Assembly (NCBI GenBank): GCA_023055505.1
Contig: JALIRH010000027.1
Coordinates: 74,501 to 138,500 of the forward strand
From: Callipepla californica brunnescens
Lineage: Eukaryota > Chordata > Aves > Galliformes > Odontophoridae
Direction: 5' to 3'
DNA length: 64,000 bases
Position 1 is the stretch's first letter; every line of letters starts with the position of its first letter. Made by a program: the position numbers and the translations under genes. Positions 57,001 to 64,000 of this stretch are shown here, piece by piece. The notes below the pieces were generated by a model. The model had not been told where the DNA came from and did not search any database. It saw only the letters and a program-made list of their open reading frames with translations.

Positions 57001-58188
57001 TGTTATTGGTATTCCACATCACAACATCATGTAGTGCACTGGGAGTTCAAGAGTTAATGCTCCAGTTCTGTGGATCATAGATAGTTTTGAGTATACCTGT
57101 CTCAAAAGAGAATAAGAACTACATACTCCAGAGAGCTTTGAGTAGCTTCGCATTTTTCTGTTTTCCACTGAGGGAAAAATAAAAACAGTTTATGTGTCAT
57201 GAGACACAGGCTCTTTTCTCTTTCAGACTGACCCAGCAGCAGGTGCTCCCTAGTCATCTCACCTTCAGCATTTAGCTCTCTCTCATTTTATTTGATTTAT
57301 TAGCTTCAATTCCAATTATACTGTATTATAATGTGTTAATTTGCATTCCGATATCTTACTCAGTAAATTAGCTTTCCTCCTCAGATTGCTGCCAGGCTGA
57401 GCCAGTCCGTAAACCATTGACAAACACATAGTGCTGTATAGCCAGCACAGCCATTACTGGTTTCTCCTCTTAAAGAGGAAGCAAAAAAGAACAGATGCAA
57501 AAATCAGACTAAGATAATAGTGAGTAAATTATTCGTGGCCACTGTACTGCCTTAGATAATCTCACATCTCTACCAAAGATTTAAATTTGCATTTAAAACA
57601 GAGATACACTTATAACCCCAAAAAATAATCACAGTCAAAGAACTGTGGCTTCAGCTGCATCACAAATTGTATCTTACTTGTGTATGTAAGAAAAGTAATT
57701 ACTTTTATAGTGGTACAGGAAAGACGAGCTAAAACATACACTGTCACAAACACAAAGTGACAAGCAACAGCACAGCTGGACAAAGTGCTGAACACTCAGA
57801 GTAAAAGGGTATAGGAAAGTCGCAGCAAACATCTTTCATCAAGTGCCACTTAGCAGCAAGACAGCATCTTTTTGCTTTAAAATAAAATTCAAACAAACAA
57901 ACAAAAAAATCCGGAACTAAGAGCAAGCTCATTAACATAAAGAAAACTAGTCAGAACCATCGGAGGGAAAAAAAATACACTACAGAAAACTTGAACAAAC
58001 CATTTCTCCTATATTTAACTTTTCCACCCACACTCAAGCAGTTTTTTTTTCCCCTTCCCTTTATACTGTGCAACAATGGACATATCTCTTGGAGGTTGAG
58101 GATAGCACTGTACCTTGTTAAAGTGGAAAAGTTCACGCTTGAGCCTCTCCCTTACTGGATCATGTCCAGGTCTTAAGAACCTTCTCAT
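33225..58188 (-). CDS. LLGL2: LLGL2, LLGL scribble cell polarity complex component 2 (25 coding exons)
   Basis: LLGL2 is a cytoplasmic and cortical scaffold of the lethal giant larvae family. With Scribble and DLG it defines the basolateral domain of epithelial cells and opposes aPKC/PAR6/PAR3. I identified it from family sequence: the N-terminus [37 protein letters not shown], the LLGL-domain signature [14 protein letters not shown], and the basic aPKC loop. The 25 exons all have GT donors and AG acceptors on the minus strand, phases join throughout, and coding length is 3,081 nt (1,026 residues plus stop) against about 1,020 in human. Residues about 25-620 form most of the WD40-type double propeller; residues 641-668 are the aPKC target loop with serines 645, 649, 653, 660 and 663; the rest is the Lgl C-terminal part. 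No disruption is seen. The start is the only in-frame ATG before the conserved N-terminus and has A at -3. The last five small exons rest mainly on phase, splice signals and partial homology. Confidence 0.96.
34081..34142 (-). CDS. LLGL2: LLGL2 coding exon 24 (residues 1003-1023)
   Basis: 62 nt encoding [20 protein letters not shown] plus G, comparable to the SLSNGG ending of the human isoform. Acceptor CATTGCAG, donor GTAGGTGAG. If this donor is skipped the frame ends within three codons (GGT AGG TGA), giving an alternative terminus of nearly the same length. Confidence 0.75.
34874..34916 (-). CDS. LLGL2: LLGL2 coding exon 23 (residues 989-1002)
   Basis: 43 nt encoding [14 protein letters not shown], the start of the longer LLGL2 C-terminal isoform ([11 protein letters not shown]). 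Acceptor TTTCCAG, donor GTGAGTATC, phase 2. Confidence 0.85.
35468..35515 (-). CDS. LLGL2: LLGL2 coding exon 22 (residues 973-988)
   Basis: 48 nt encoding [16 protein letters not shown], matching the family motif MERALLSDE. Acceptor TTTTTTTAG, donor GTGAGTGAG, phase 1. Confidence 0.85.
35530..35546. repeat. (TAAA)n simple repeat
   Basis: GTAAATAAATAAATAAT, 15 bp from LLGL2 exon 22. Confidence 0.85.
36341..36378 (-). CDS. LLGL2: LLGL2 coding exon 21 (residues 960-972), 38-nt microexon
   Basis: A strong acceptor (TTTCCTTTCCCAG) and donor (GTAAGC) flank 38 nt. In the required phase it reads [13 protein letters not shown], similar in character to the RNSGTQSDGEE stretch I recall in human. Phase continues correctly on both sides. 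Confidence 0.8.
36999..37149 (-). CDS. LLGL2: LLGL2 coding exon 20 (residues 910-959)
   Basis: Encodes [20 protein letters not shown] and [16 protein letters not shown], the conserved end of the Lgl C-terminal region, then a divergent tail ending NARKS. Acceptor TGCAG, donor AG|GTAAAG, phase 2. Confidence 0.94.
37642..37906 (-). CDS. LLGL2: LLGL2 coding exon 19 (residues 822-909)
   Basis: Encodes [20 protein letters not shown], then [20 protein letters not shown] and [19 protein letters not shown]. Acceptor ACAG, donor GTAAGG, phase 1. Confidence 0.95.
38673..38839 (-). CDS. LLGL2: LLGL2 coding exon 18 (residues 766-821)
   Basis: Encodes [20 protein letters not shown], then [20 protein letters not shown] and VVSEEQFK. 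Acceptor CTAG, donor AAG|GTATTA, phase 0. Confidence 0.95.
39341..39457 (-). CDS. LLGL2: LLGL2 coding exon 17 (residues 727-765)
   Basis: Encodes [20 protein letters not shown] and [18 protein letters not shown]. Acceptor CTAG, donor GTAAGTATG, phase 1. Confidence 0.93.
40116..40266 (-). CDS. LLGL2: LLGL2 coding exon 16 (residues 677-726)
   Basis: Encodes [20 protein letters not shown], then [20 protein letters not shown] and [10 protein letters not shown]. The first 15 residues are divergent, the rest is strongly conserved. Donor GTGAGT, phase 1. Confidence 0.94.
40567..40720 (-). CDS. LLGL2: LLGL2 coding exon 15 (residues 625-676), aPKC target loop
   Basis: Encodes [20 protein letters not shown] followed by [17 protein letters not shown]. 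The basic stretch is the membrane-binding and aPKC-phosphorylated loop of Lgl proteins; serines at 645, 649, 653, 660 and 663 are all present. Phosphorylation by aPKC releases the protein from the cortex (family knowledge). Donor GAG|GTGAGG, phase 0. Confidence 0.95.
40952..41244 (-). CDS. LLGL2: LLGL2 coding exon 14 (residues 528-624)
   Basis: Largest coding exon. Encodes [35 protein letters not shown] and [20 protein letters not shown], the last blade of the second propeller. Donor AA|GTAAGTATG. Confidence 0.96.
41498..41602 (-). CDS. LLGL2: LLGL2 coding exon 13 (residues 493-527)
   Basis: Encodes [20 protein letters not shown] and [15 protein letters not shown]. Acceptor CTAG, donor CAG|GTACTG, phase 0. 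Confidence 0.95.
41702..41855 (-). CDS. LLGL2: LLGL2 coding exon 12 (residues 441-492)
   Basis: Encodes [20 protein letters not shown], the most typical WD repeat of the protein, then [17 protein letters not shown] and EDEWPPLRK. Donor GTAGGA, phase 0. Confidence 0.95.
42212..42279 (-). CDS. LLGL2: LLGL2 coding exon 11 (residues 419-440)
   Basis: Encodes [20 protein letters not shown]. Acceptor TGTAG, donor GTACGT, ends in phase 2. Confidence 0.93.
42778..42995 (-). CDS. LLGL2: LLGL2 coding exon 10 (residues 346-418)
   Basis: Encodes [20 protein letters not shown] and [20 protein letters not shown], ending at YSNM. Acceptor TGCAG, donor ATG|GTATGG, phase 0. It is preceded by a 3.2-kb intron that carries an inverted repeat pair. 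Confidence 0.95.
43802..43910 (+). repeat. Inverted repeat arm 1 in LLGL2 intron 9
   Basis: Runs from CCAGTAACAATTAACATATC to TTGCAGCTCTTCACT. Its reverse complement is found at 45,644-45,753 with about 8 differences in 110 positions. The last 45 bp or so, from GCAGGGGTCTGCATGAGCC onward, are identical. Flanks do not match. I do not recognise the family. Confidence 0.9.
44660..44679. repeat. T20 homopolymer
   Basis: A run of 20 T on the plus strand (A on the gene strand), inside intron 9. Confidence 0.9.
45644..45753 (-). repeat. Inverted repeat arm 2 in LLGL2 intron 9
   Basis: Reverse complement of 43,802-43,910, about 93% identical, 1.73 kb away. The two arms could pair in the LLGL2 pre-mRNA. 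They may be two insertions of one short repeat family in opposite directions, or the ends of a single 1.95-kb non-autonomous element. Confidence 0.9.
46193..46347 (-). CDS. LLGL2: LLGL2 coding exon 9 (residues 294-345)
   Basis: Encodes [19 protein letters not shown], the LLGL-domain hallmark, then [20 protein letters not shown]. Acceptor TTAAG, donor GTATGT, phase 1. Confidence 0.95.
46543..46597 (-). CDS. LLGL2: LLGL2 coding exon 8 (residues 276-293)
   Basis: Short 55-nt exon encoding [18 protein letters not shown], matching the start of the family-specific LLGL domain. Acceptor TTAG, donor GTAAGG. Confidence 0.93.
47370..47502 (-). CDS. LLGL2: LLGL2 coding exon 7 (residues 232-275)
   Basis: Encodes [20 protein letters not shown] and [10 protein letters not shown]. 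The donor GTCAGT keeps the frame into [15 protein letters not shown] four bases further downstream would shift it, so the weaker donor is the right one. Confidence 0.9.
47680..47842 (-). CDS. LLGL2: LLGL2 coding exon 6 (residues 177-231)
   Basis: Encodes [20 protein letters not shown] followed by [16 protein letters not shown], the strongly conserved ILIGYSRG blade. Acceptor TTCTGCAG, donor CAG|GTATTA, phase 0. Confidence 0.94.
48370..48528 (-). CDS. LLGL2: LLGL2 coding exon 5 (residues 124-176)
   Basis: Encodes [20 protein letters not shown] and [15 protein letters not shown]. Acceptor TTCAG, donor GTGAGTGAG, ends in phase 2. The codon shared with exon 6 reads TGG (Trp) where my recollection of the human protein has Arg. 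Confidence 0.92.
49119..49234 (-). CDS. LLGL2: LLGL2 coding exon 4 (residues 86-123)
   Basis: Encodes [18 protein letters not shown], a WD-like strand ending in LHLW, then [11 protein letters not shown]. Donor GTAATC, phase 2. Confidence 0.93.
49235..50454 (-). other. LLGL2: LLGL2 intron 3 (1.2 kb)
   Basis: Non-coding sequence between exons 4 and 3; nothing recognisable beyond weak open frames. Confidence 0.65.
50455..50536 (-). CDS. LLGL2: LLGL2 coding exon 3 (residues 58-85)
   Basis: Encodes [20 protein letters not shown] and IHFIPDQ after completing the split Leu codon. Acceptor AG before ATATGG, donor CAG|GTGATT, ends in phase 0. Confidence 0.93.
51030..51064. repeat. A35 homopolymer
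   Basis: A run of 35 A in intron 2, about 0.5 kb from exons on both sides. The length is likely to vary between individuals and to be error-prone in assembly. Confidence 0.92.
51532..51629 (-). CDS. LLGL2: LLGL2 coding exon 2 (residues 26-57)
   Basis: Begins [17 protein letters not shown] and continues [11 protein letters not shown], the first propeller blade. Acceptor CAG, donor GTATTC, ends in phase 2 (CT of a Leu codon). It is separated from exon 1 by the largest intron in the gene (about 6.5 kb). Confidence 0.93.
51630..58113 (-). other. LLGL2: LLGL2 intron 1 between coding exons 1 and 2 (6.5 kb)
   Basis: No exon-like or RNA-gene sequence seen. It holds homopolymer runs (about A17 at 52,169 and A24 at 56,399-56,422) and scattered short open frames without family resemblance or splice support. 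First introns often hold enhancers, but I see no specific motif cluster. Confidence 0.7.
56399..56422. repeat. A24 homopolymer
   Basis: A run of about 24 A inside LLGL2 intron 1; no retroelement body was recognised next to it. Confidence 0.9.
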
Positions 58189-58212
58189 TGTCCCCACTTG
58201 GCACCAAAAATC
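58114..58212 (-). CDS. LLGL2: LLGL2 coding exon 1 (residues 1-25) with 24 nt of 5' UTR
   Basis: The ATG is at 58,188-58,186. The exon encodes [20 protein letters not shown] and then FHFNK, and ends at AAG before a GTACAG donor. Upstream on the minus strand, a (TTTG)n tract followed by TTAG at 58,214-58,213 makes a good acceptor, so 58,189-58,212 would be spliced 5' UTR and the cap site lies elsewhere. Only 58,114-58,188 is coding. Confidence 0.88.
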
Positions 58213-61200
58213 CTAACAAACAAACAAACAAACAGCCACGTAAACAAAAGCAGCTTGAGAAAAGAAGCAAGCATAACCAGGTTATTTTGGTTCAGTATTT
58301 AACACAAATCAGCCTGAGCAGGATGAGAAAACAGCTACAGAGTAACTAACACCTGATACAGCTGCAGAACTTCATCATTAGTTGTAGGGCTTCCTCACCC
58401 AATACCATTCCCACATAGCTGAGACAAGGCAGTACAGATGAGCCAATGGGATTTCAGAAGACCTTACACTGCCATTTTATGATCACTTCAGCTGGCTTTA
58501 TCCACAGAGGCAAACCAAACTGCAGCAGCTGCTTAAACATTTAGACAAAACCAATCTAAAGATTAGCTCCCTGGCTCACAGCATTATAACAGTTTCCACC
58601 CCAGGTAACCCTCTGGCTACTGAGCTAAGAAGAAAAAGAATCACATTTTCAGCTCGCTCCCTGGGTACAGCAGAAAGGACACAGAGCTGCCTGCAGGGTA
58701 GGGCTGTTAATTATTAACCTGCTTTTGTAAAGTATCAAGCTAACTTCCCTGCTCAAGGTGGGGGCAGGGGAAGGAAATCTTGCACCTGCAGCCCAATGTA
58801 CAGCTAGAAACACGAGCCTTTTGGTGCATCTCATTGCCTTGCCTCTCATAACTGCAGGAGGAGCCAAGCAGGACAAATGAGGCAGACTGACTTGCCATCT
58901 AGCAGTCACGCAGTGGGTACCAACTTGAGGTCTCATCCTCTGCAGCTCAGGAGATCCTTTGTCACATCTCTCCTCTGCATTTGTGCTTTGCTCTTGACTC
59001 GGTAGAGCTTAAGTTTGAATCACATCCTGACAACTTACTAGACAGGCACGACCATGGTTCCCAAATCTTTCACAGAATCACAGGTTTGAGTTGGAAGAGA
59101 CCTGTGAAGGCCATCTGGTCTGCTTCCCACCTGCAACGAACAGGGACACCTACAGCTCAGTCACAGAGCCCTGTCTAGCCTGACGTTGAACAGCTCCAGG
59201 ACAGGGCATCCACCAGCTATCTGGGCAATCTATTCCAGTTTCACACGTTCCAGTGCCCAGACAGCTCAGCTTTTCATGAAGCAGATGCTGGACATTCCAG
59301 TATTTCTTTAATCTGTAGGGCAGGAAATTACAGTAATTTAGCAGCTACTCTACACACAATTAACATATGCATGGTGAGAGCCAGAACTTTTAAGAAGAAG
59401 CGAGAAACCAATGCAGACATCCTACAGTAAGCCATGTCAGAAAAGACACATGCACACAAGGCAGAGAGCAGGGAACTAGGCTGGTGTCACAAGAGGCTGA
59501 GAGGGACCAGGATTGCTAATGGGACTACCAGAGCAATGCAGGGTCTTGGCCCTTTAATTCAAGCAGAGGTGTTGGATGGGTAATAGAGAATCCAGCTTTC
59601 TTGTCCCATCAGCACAGAAGCTGCCAAACAAGGTGGCTGGCTACCTGTGTGCTCCTACCAATAATAGCCTAATAGCTAATGACTTAAATCAGCCATCCAC
59701 TACTGAGAGCTTGAATTGTTTTTCAAATGGTTTCTAACAAGACCTTACCAACTCTGAAAGACCTGTAGGAAGAAAAATTATTACAGAGCACTCTCTACCC
59801 TTTACTTCGACAAATCCCTTCAGAAAGTCCCCAAGCTAGAAGACACATTTCTTCATTGCATTATTCACTATTTATCTTCCCAGTCCACTCTCTAAAATCT
59901 CCAGCCACTTGCACAGTGCTGCCCTGAGCTCATCAAGGAGACTGACGGGCAGTTCACCTTCAGAGGACCAGAAGATCATATCAGTACCAAGAAACAAGCA
60001 TAACCCCCCACCATCTCCCTTCAGCACAGAGGAGGGTGGTTCTTAGCCCAGCAGCTGCAGGCACCCATCTTGGTGAACAGTGCAATTAGCATTAGCTGGA
60101 ACGAAGAACACGCACAGGAACACCTATAGCGGGAAATGCACAGAGAAAGAAGAAAAGTGTGGTTTACTTGGGAAGTATATCTTCCCACAACAATTTAGGT
60201 ACTTGAACTGGAATTTCAAAATTTATAACAAACCACAGGTCTTCCGTGAAGAACTTTCACTGGATAGATGTTCCTGGGAGAAAGAGGGACACCTTCACAC
60301 AAGGCTGTGTTTACTCTAAGCTAGCAAAAACTACAGCACAGTGACAAGCTGCTGTGCTATGCAAGGACAGCAAATCACACCCACATATAACACACAGCTT
60401 GCCCTTAGCCAGACAAGGAAAGTGCCAGAGACACACCCTTTCCCTCTGTCAATCAATATCCCAGACCTGTTAAACTAGGTAAACCTACAGAGAAACTCTG
60501 CTGATCATGCTTTTGACGTTAGAAAAGAGACCTCCTTAGCTGTGACAGCAGAGATAAACTTAAAATTAGCAGCAAAATAAGAAGAGTGGGCTTGATTTGA
60601 GAGTCACTACTTTATATTTAACACTGCTAGAATGTTTTACCCTGAATTATTAACTGAATCTAGAAGCATGCTGTTTTAACCTGCTTATGCAAGAGATCTA
60701 GCTAGAACTCACACTCTAGCCCACAATAACTTGCTCAACTGGCTAAGGAGCATAGCAGTTCACAGAACAAAACAGTAACTCACTTGGAGAAAATGTCATC
60801 CTGGCAAGACGATGTGCTCATTACAAGTCAGTTTTCATTGCCTGTATCAGGGTTTCACGCCTGACCAAAGAACTCCTGAGTGTCACAGTATGGGAGGAGA
60901 TGAGAGGAAATGTAACTTTGAGTGAAGGGTGGGAAGGAACAGCTAAGAGAAATACACACACTGTAGCACTGGTTGTCCAAGCGGAATTATTGCAAATTCA
61001 CAAGGTTCTTGCCAATGAGGAGAATCTTCTTTTTATACAGTACTTCTCCCAGTTTTTATCAAAACAAAAAGATTGTGCAATTGGTATAATCTTATCTTCC
61101 AGTTGCATATTTACATACTAGCAGACCAGTTTCTCTCCCACACACCTTTGGTGTCTTACATAAAACTCCAGTTCCATGTGCTCTGCGGTTATCTGCCAGT

Positions 61201-64000
61201 CAGCATTTACAGTCATACGGCAGAAGCTGTGGCTACCAGTAGCTGGAGAGAAATTCTCCAGTAGCCTCTGAAGCCAATCCACATCTGCATGCATCTAATG
61301 TTCTTGTTTTCCAGGAAGACAATTCTTTAGGCTTTCAAAATTAGCCTCTTAACCAGAAAATATATGCAACGGTATCTTCTAAGAAATATTGAGCTCAGTC
61401 TGTTTGCAGGCAACAATAAGCCAAGGCTGAGTCAATCCCAGTCTTGCTCACACTGAGTACATGGACACCTGACAGCAGAGCTCAAAGCATACTGCATATT
61501 GAGCCCGTGCAGCTCTGTTAGTCTGCTTGGCTAAATGTGGTGAGGTACTCTTCTTCACTTCATTTAACTAGATCCAGCCACAAAGCAAATGCTCTTCACT
61601 ATTCACAGAAAAGCAAAAAGAGGTGTTACGGTTAGTGTTAACACAAATTGCAAGATGATCTTGTTGCCAATAACAGGCTGAGCAGTTAACACTGAAACCA
61701 ATTTTCATTCTGGCTTCTTTGCTTAGCTCAGTTCATTTCAGACATTAAGATTTATGGCAACTAAACATGCCAGGTCTTACGATAGACCCAGATTCAAAAA
61801 AAGAAAATGCTTCTTTTCCTAGGAAAAGCAGTAAATGTTACTTGCTGTTGTGTGCTACCAATCCCAGTGCAGAGCTCCACATTTTGCTTTGTCTTCGCTG
61901 CTTTGGCACCTGGCCATGTTTCTTGGTACACATGCACAGCTTCCTGAGACACTGGATTTTCTCAGATAACTATGTTGTGAGGGAATCACTTTTTGTAAAA
62001 GCTTTTCACAATTTTTGCTTGCATCCTGTTATGTGAGTGAAAGATCCATCCACAAACATAAGAGAACTAGTCCACCAAATCCTAACCGTGCAAGCTAATC
62101 CAGTCTTACAAGCCGAGGAAGCCCAGATCAGAAGTTTTTCTGTGTACAGGCAGAATTAATGGTGGACACATTCCCAAGTTAAGCCATACCTGTAATGCGT
62201 ATTTTGTTCAGGTAAGAGTTACAAATTACTGTCTGTTAACCTCCTAGGTGACCTTTACTCAATTTGAACAGGTCCAACAGCTTTCTCTAAAAGGCATCTA
62301 ACATCTCAAGTACTTTTGAATCACGCCATGCTATTTAGGTCTCCTACTTTTTGATGCTTCCTCCTCCACCACTCTTTCCTGCTTACAGATACTTGAAGAG
62401 AGAACTTTTATTTACACATTTGATAATACTTTAGAAGCCCTGCTAAAATAAAAGTCCTTATCAAAAAGCTTTGTTTGAACTACAAGCAAACAGTAACCAC
62501 CACAGCCTTGTCTGATCTAGGACTCCTCCCTGTCCCCAGATACATGAACAACAGTAACAAAACAAAGGCTGCATCAATTACACAGGAAAAAGCTATTCCT
62601 TAGTACCAGCTGTACTGGCATTAACAAAAATCAGCATTATTTAAACATTAGCATTAAGTCTTTTGATTCCAGAAAGCCATTAGACTTGTCAGACATTAAT
62701 TTCTATGAAATAAAAAGTTTTGAAACAATCCCTATTACTTAATTGGCCTGTCACTGTGCAGCTCATCTCTATAATCTTGCTTGGCTATGACACACTATCA
62801 AGATATATACTGAAGCATAAAACATAAGTCAAACAGAATAGGTAGAACAAATGAAGGAGCAGATGCAGTTGGCAGAAAGTTTAGAAGCACAAGACACACT
62901 CTCCCCAGAATAAGGCTTCTCTGAAAAGATGCTTTGACAGCATTATTTTTACATCTGAGTCCCATACCTAAATCTCCCTTGCAAAACGTTAAGTGCTGAT
63001 GACTGCTAGCACCCCAACACTCTCAGCTTTATAGTGACAGAGGAGTAATCAGATGCAATTTGCAATCAACAGTTAGGCAGCAGAGAAGTAAACTGAAAGA
63101 TCCTCCTGCAAAAAGGATTTATTTTTGTGAACCTAGAGTTAAATGAGCAACTGAACAGACTGTGCAGGTAGCCATCCTCTCAAAACAGAGAAAACATAAG
63201 AATTGGATGGATTCTCCAAGAATCCTTCTAAAATAACTAAGAAACAATCATACAAATCAGAGAAGTTCATGTACTCTCACAGCTTTGTGTTCAGTTACCA
63301 GAGACCTCCCATTTGCAATGAATTTACTAACTGTGCAAAACCTATGCGTCACTACGGCTCCTATTGTGTCTTCCTTGTCATGAAAGTATGACAACATGAA
63401 ACTGCTATAGGAGAACGAAGTCTTTGCACTGGACAATATTACTGCACATCATGCAAAACTCTTTGTCTACTACTAAGCATGATTCAGATAGTTTCGGAAT
63501 AGCACCTTACACACCATAGTGGGTCAACAGAGTAGGCCACAAAGTTCGACTTAAAGCAGCACAGAAAGATACCACAAGAAGGAACTTTCCAATGATACGC
63601 TGTTTTTCCATAGAATTTCCGCTCAGAAATAAAACTTGCAGCTACTGTCAGCTCCCCCTTCAGTAATCCACTTCAAATGAAGATCCAGATCCTAGCGGTA
63701 TCACACAACCTTATTGGGGTGTACTGACCACACTACTTACGTATGGTTAAATCCTCTAACATCTCTCAAGACTCAGCACTGGTGAGAGAAACTACTCACA
63801 GCAGTCCATACATAGTTCATCATACTAATTGCAATATTGTACCAGAAGGCAACTGGAAGATACAGGTTTCTCTGGACTGATTTAACTCCTCCAATAATTT
63901 TCTTCAGAATGGAGTTGGAGCAGATGCAGTCTGTACAAAACCAAGTAAAAAATGACGTTTCTCAGCACTGTCCTACAAAAAAAAAAAAAAAATTTGGGAA
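58213..64000 (-). other. LLGL2: Probable 5' non-coding intron / upstream region of LLGL2
   Basis: The acceptor before the first coding exon implies a separate 5' UTR exon further upstream on the minus strand (higher coordinates). I find no CpG island, promoter-like cluster or exon in these 5.8 kb, so the promoter probably lies beyond the right edge. Contents: a CAAA-type tract at the acceptor (58,216-58,233), one CR1 fragment, and unremarkable AT-balanced sequence. Confidence 0.55.
59069..59252 (-). mobile_element. Truncated CR1 LINE fragment
   Basis: The plus strand shows the familiar inverted 3' end of a CR1 element: TCACAGAATCACAG, GAGTTGGAAGAGACCT, GGACACCTACAGCTC, CCAGGACAGGGCATCCACC and CTGGGCAATCTATTCCAG. 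The element therefore runs on the minus strand with its 3' end near 59,069. It is only about 185 bp and clearly diverged, as for most 5'-truncated CR1 copies. CR1 of this type points to a bird or reptile genome. Confidence 0.88.

Noticed and set aside
58649..58936. 95-codon minus-strand open frame upstream of the LLGL2 start
   Set aside because: No family resemblance and no matching splice structure. It lies in the probable 5' intron.

Overview
The window looks like a bird chromosome, most likely chicken or a close galliform. The evidence is a complete intron-rich vertebrate gene (LLGL2), a CR1 retroelement fragment of the avian/reptilian type, compact introns and the absence of mammalian SINEs. 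Species and chromosome are inference; no database was searched.

Region 1 (1 to about 31,437) is one uninterrupted tandem satellite. It has 68 complete monomers plus a truncated 69th, 459 bp each (18 of them 460 bp because of one extra T), all in the same orientation, and it continues past the left edge of the window. The monomer is GC-rich and very CpG-rich (I count about 57 CpG in monomer 1). It looks like a promoter: three palindromic NRF1-type sites, a GC box, an E-box, CCAAT boxes in both orientations, a small hairpin and a TATA-like AATAAAAG. Diagnostic variants show a higher-order repeat of 21 monomers (about 9.645 kb), present as two nearly identical copies (10,105-19,748 and 19,749-29,393) plus the start of a third. 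Monomers 1-22 carry the same variant types in another order. About 125 bp of each monomer (GC box to second palindrome) is almost invariant, while the NRF1-site half varies. The very long open frames here (up to about 1,300 codons on the minus strand) arise because 459 is a multiple of 3 in a stop-poor sequence; I do not call them genes.

Region 2 (31,391 to about 31,880) is the decayed edge of the array: a strongly diverged monomer that still has the CCAAT motif and one NRF1-type core in the expected order. It grades into ordinary AT-richer DNA.

Region 3 (about 32,715 to 58,212) is LLGL2 on the minus strand. I reconstructed 25 coding exons with GT/AG boundaries and consistent phase. They sum to 3,081 nt, or 1,026 residues plus stop, close to the family length of about 1,020. 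The polarity-kinase (aPKC) target loop is intact, and its serines fall at the same numbers as I recall for the human protein (645, 649, 653, 660, 663). The 3' end, with two AATAAA signals, lies about 1.3 kb from the satellite.

Region 4 (58,213-64,000) has no recognisable exon. It is probably the intron between an outside 5' non-coding exon and the first coding exon, and it holds one CR1 fragment. The introns contain A/T homopolymer runs and a pair of 110-bp inverted copies about 1.7 kb apart inside one intron.
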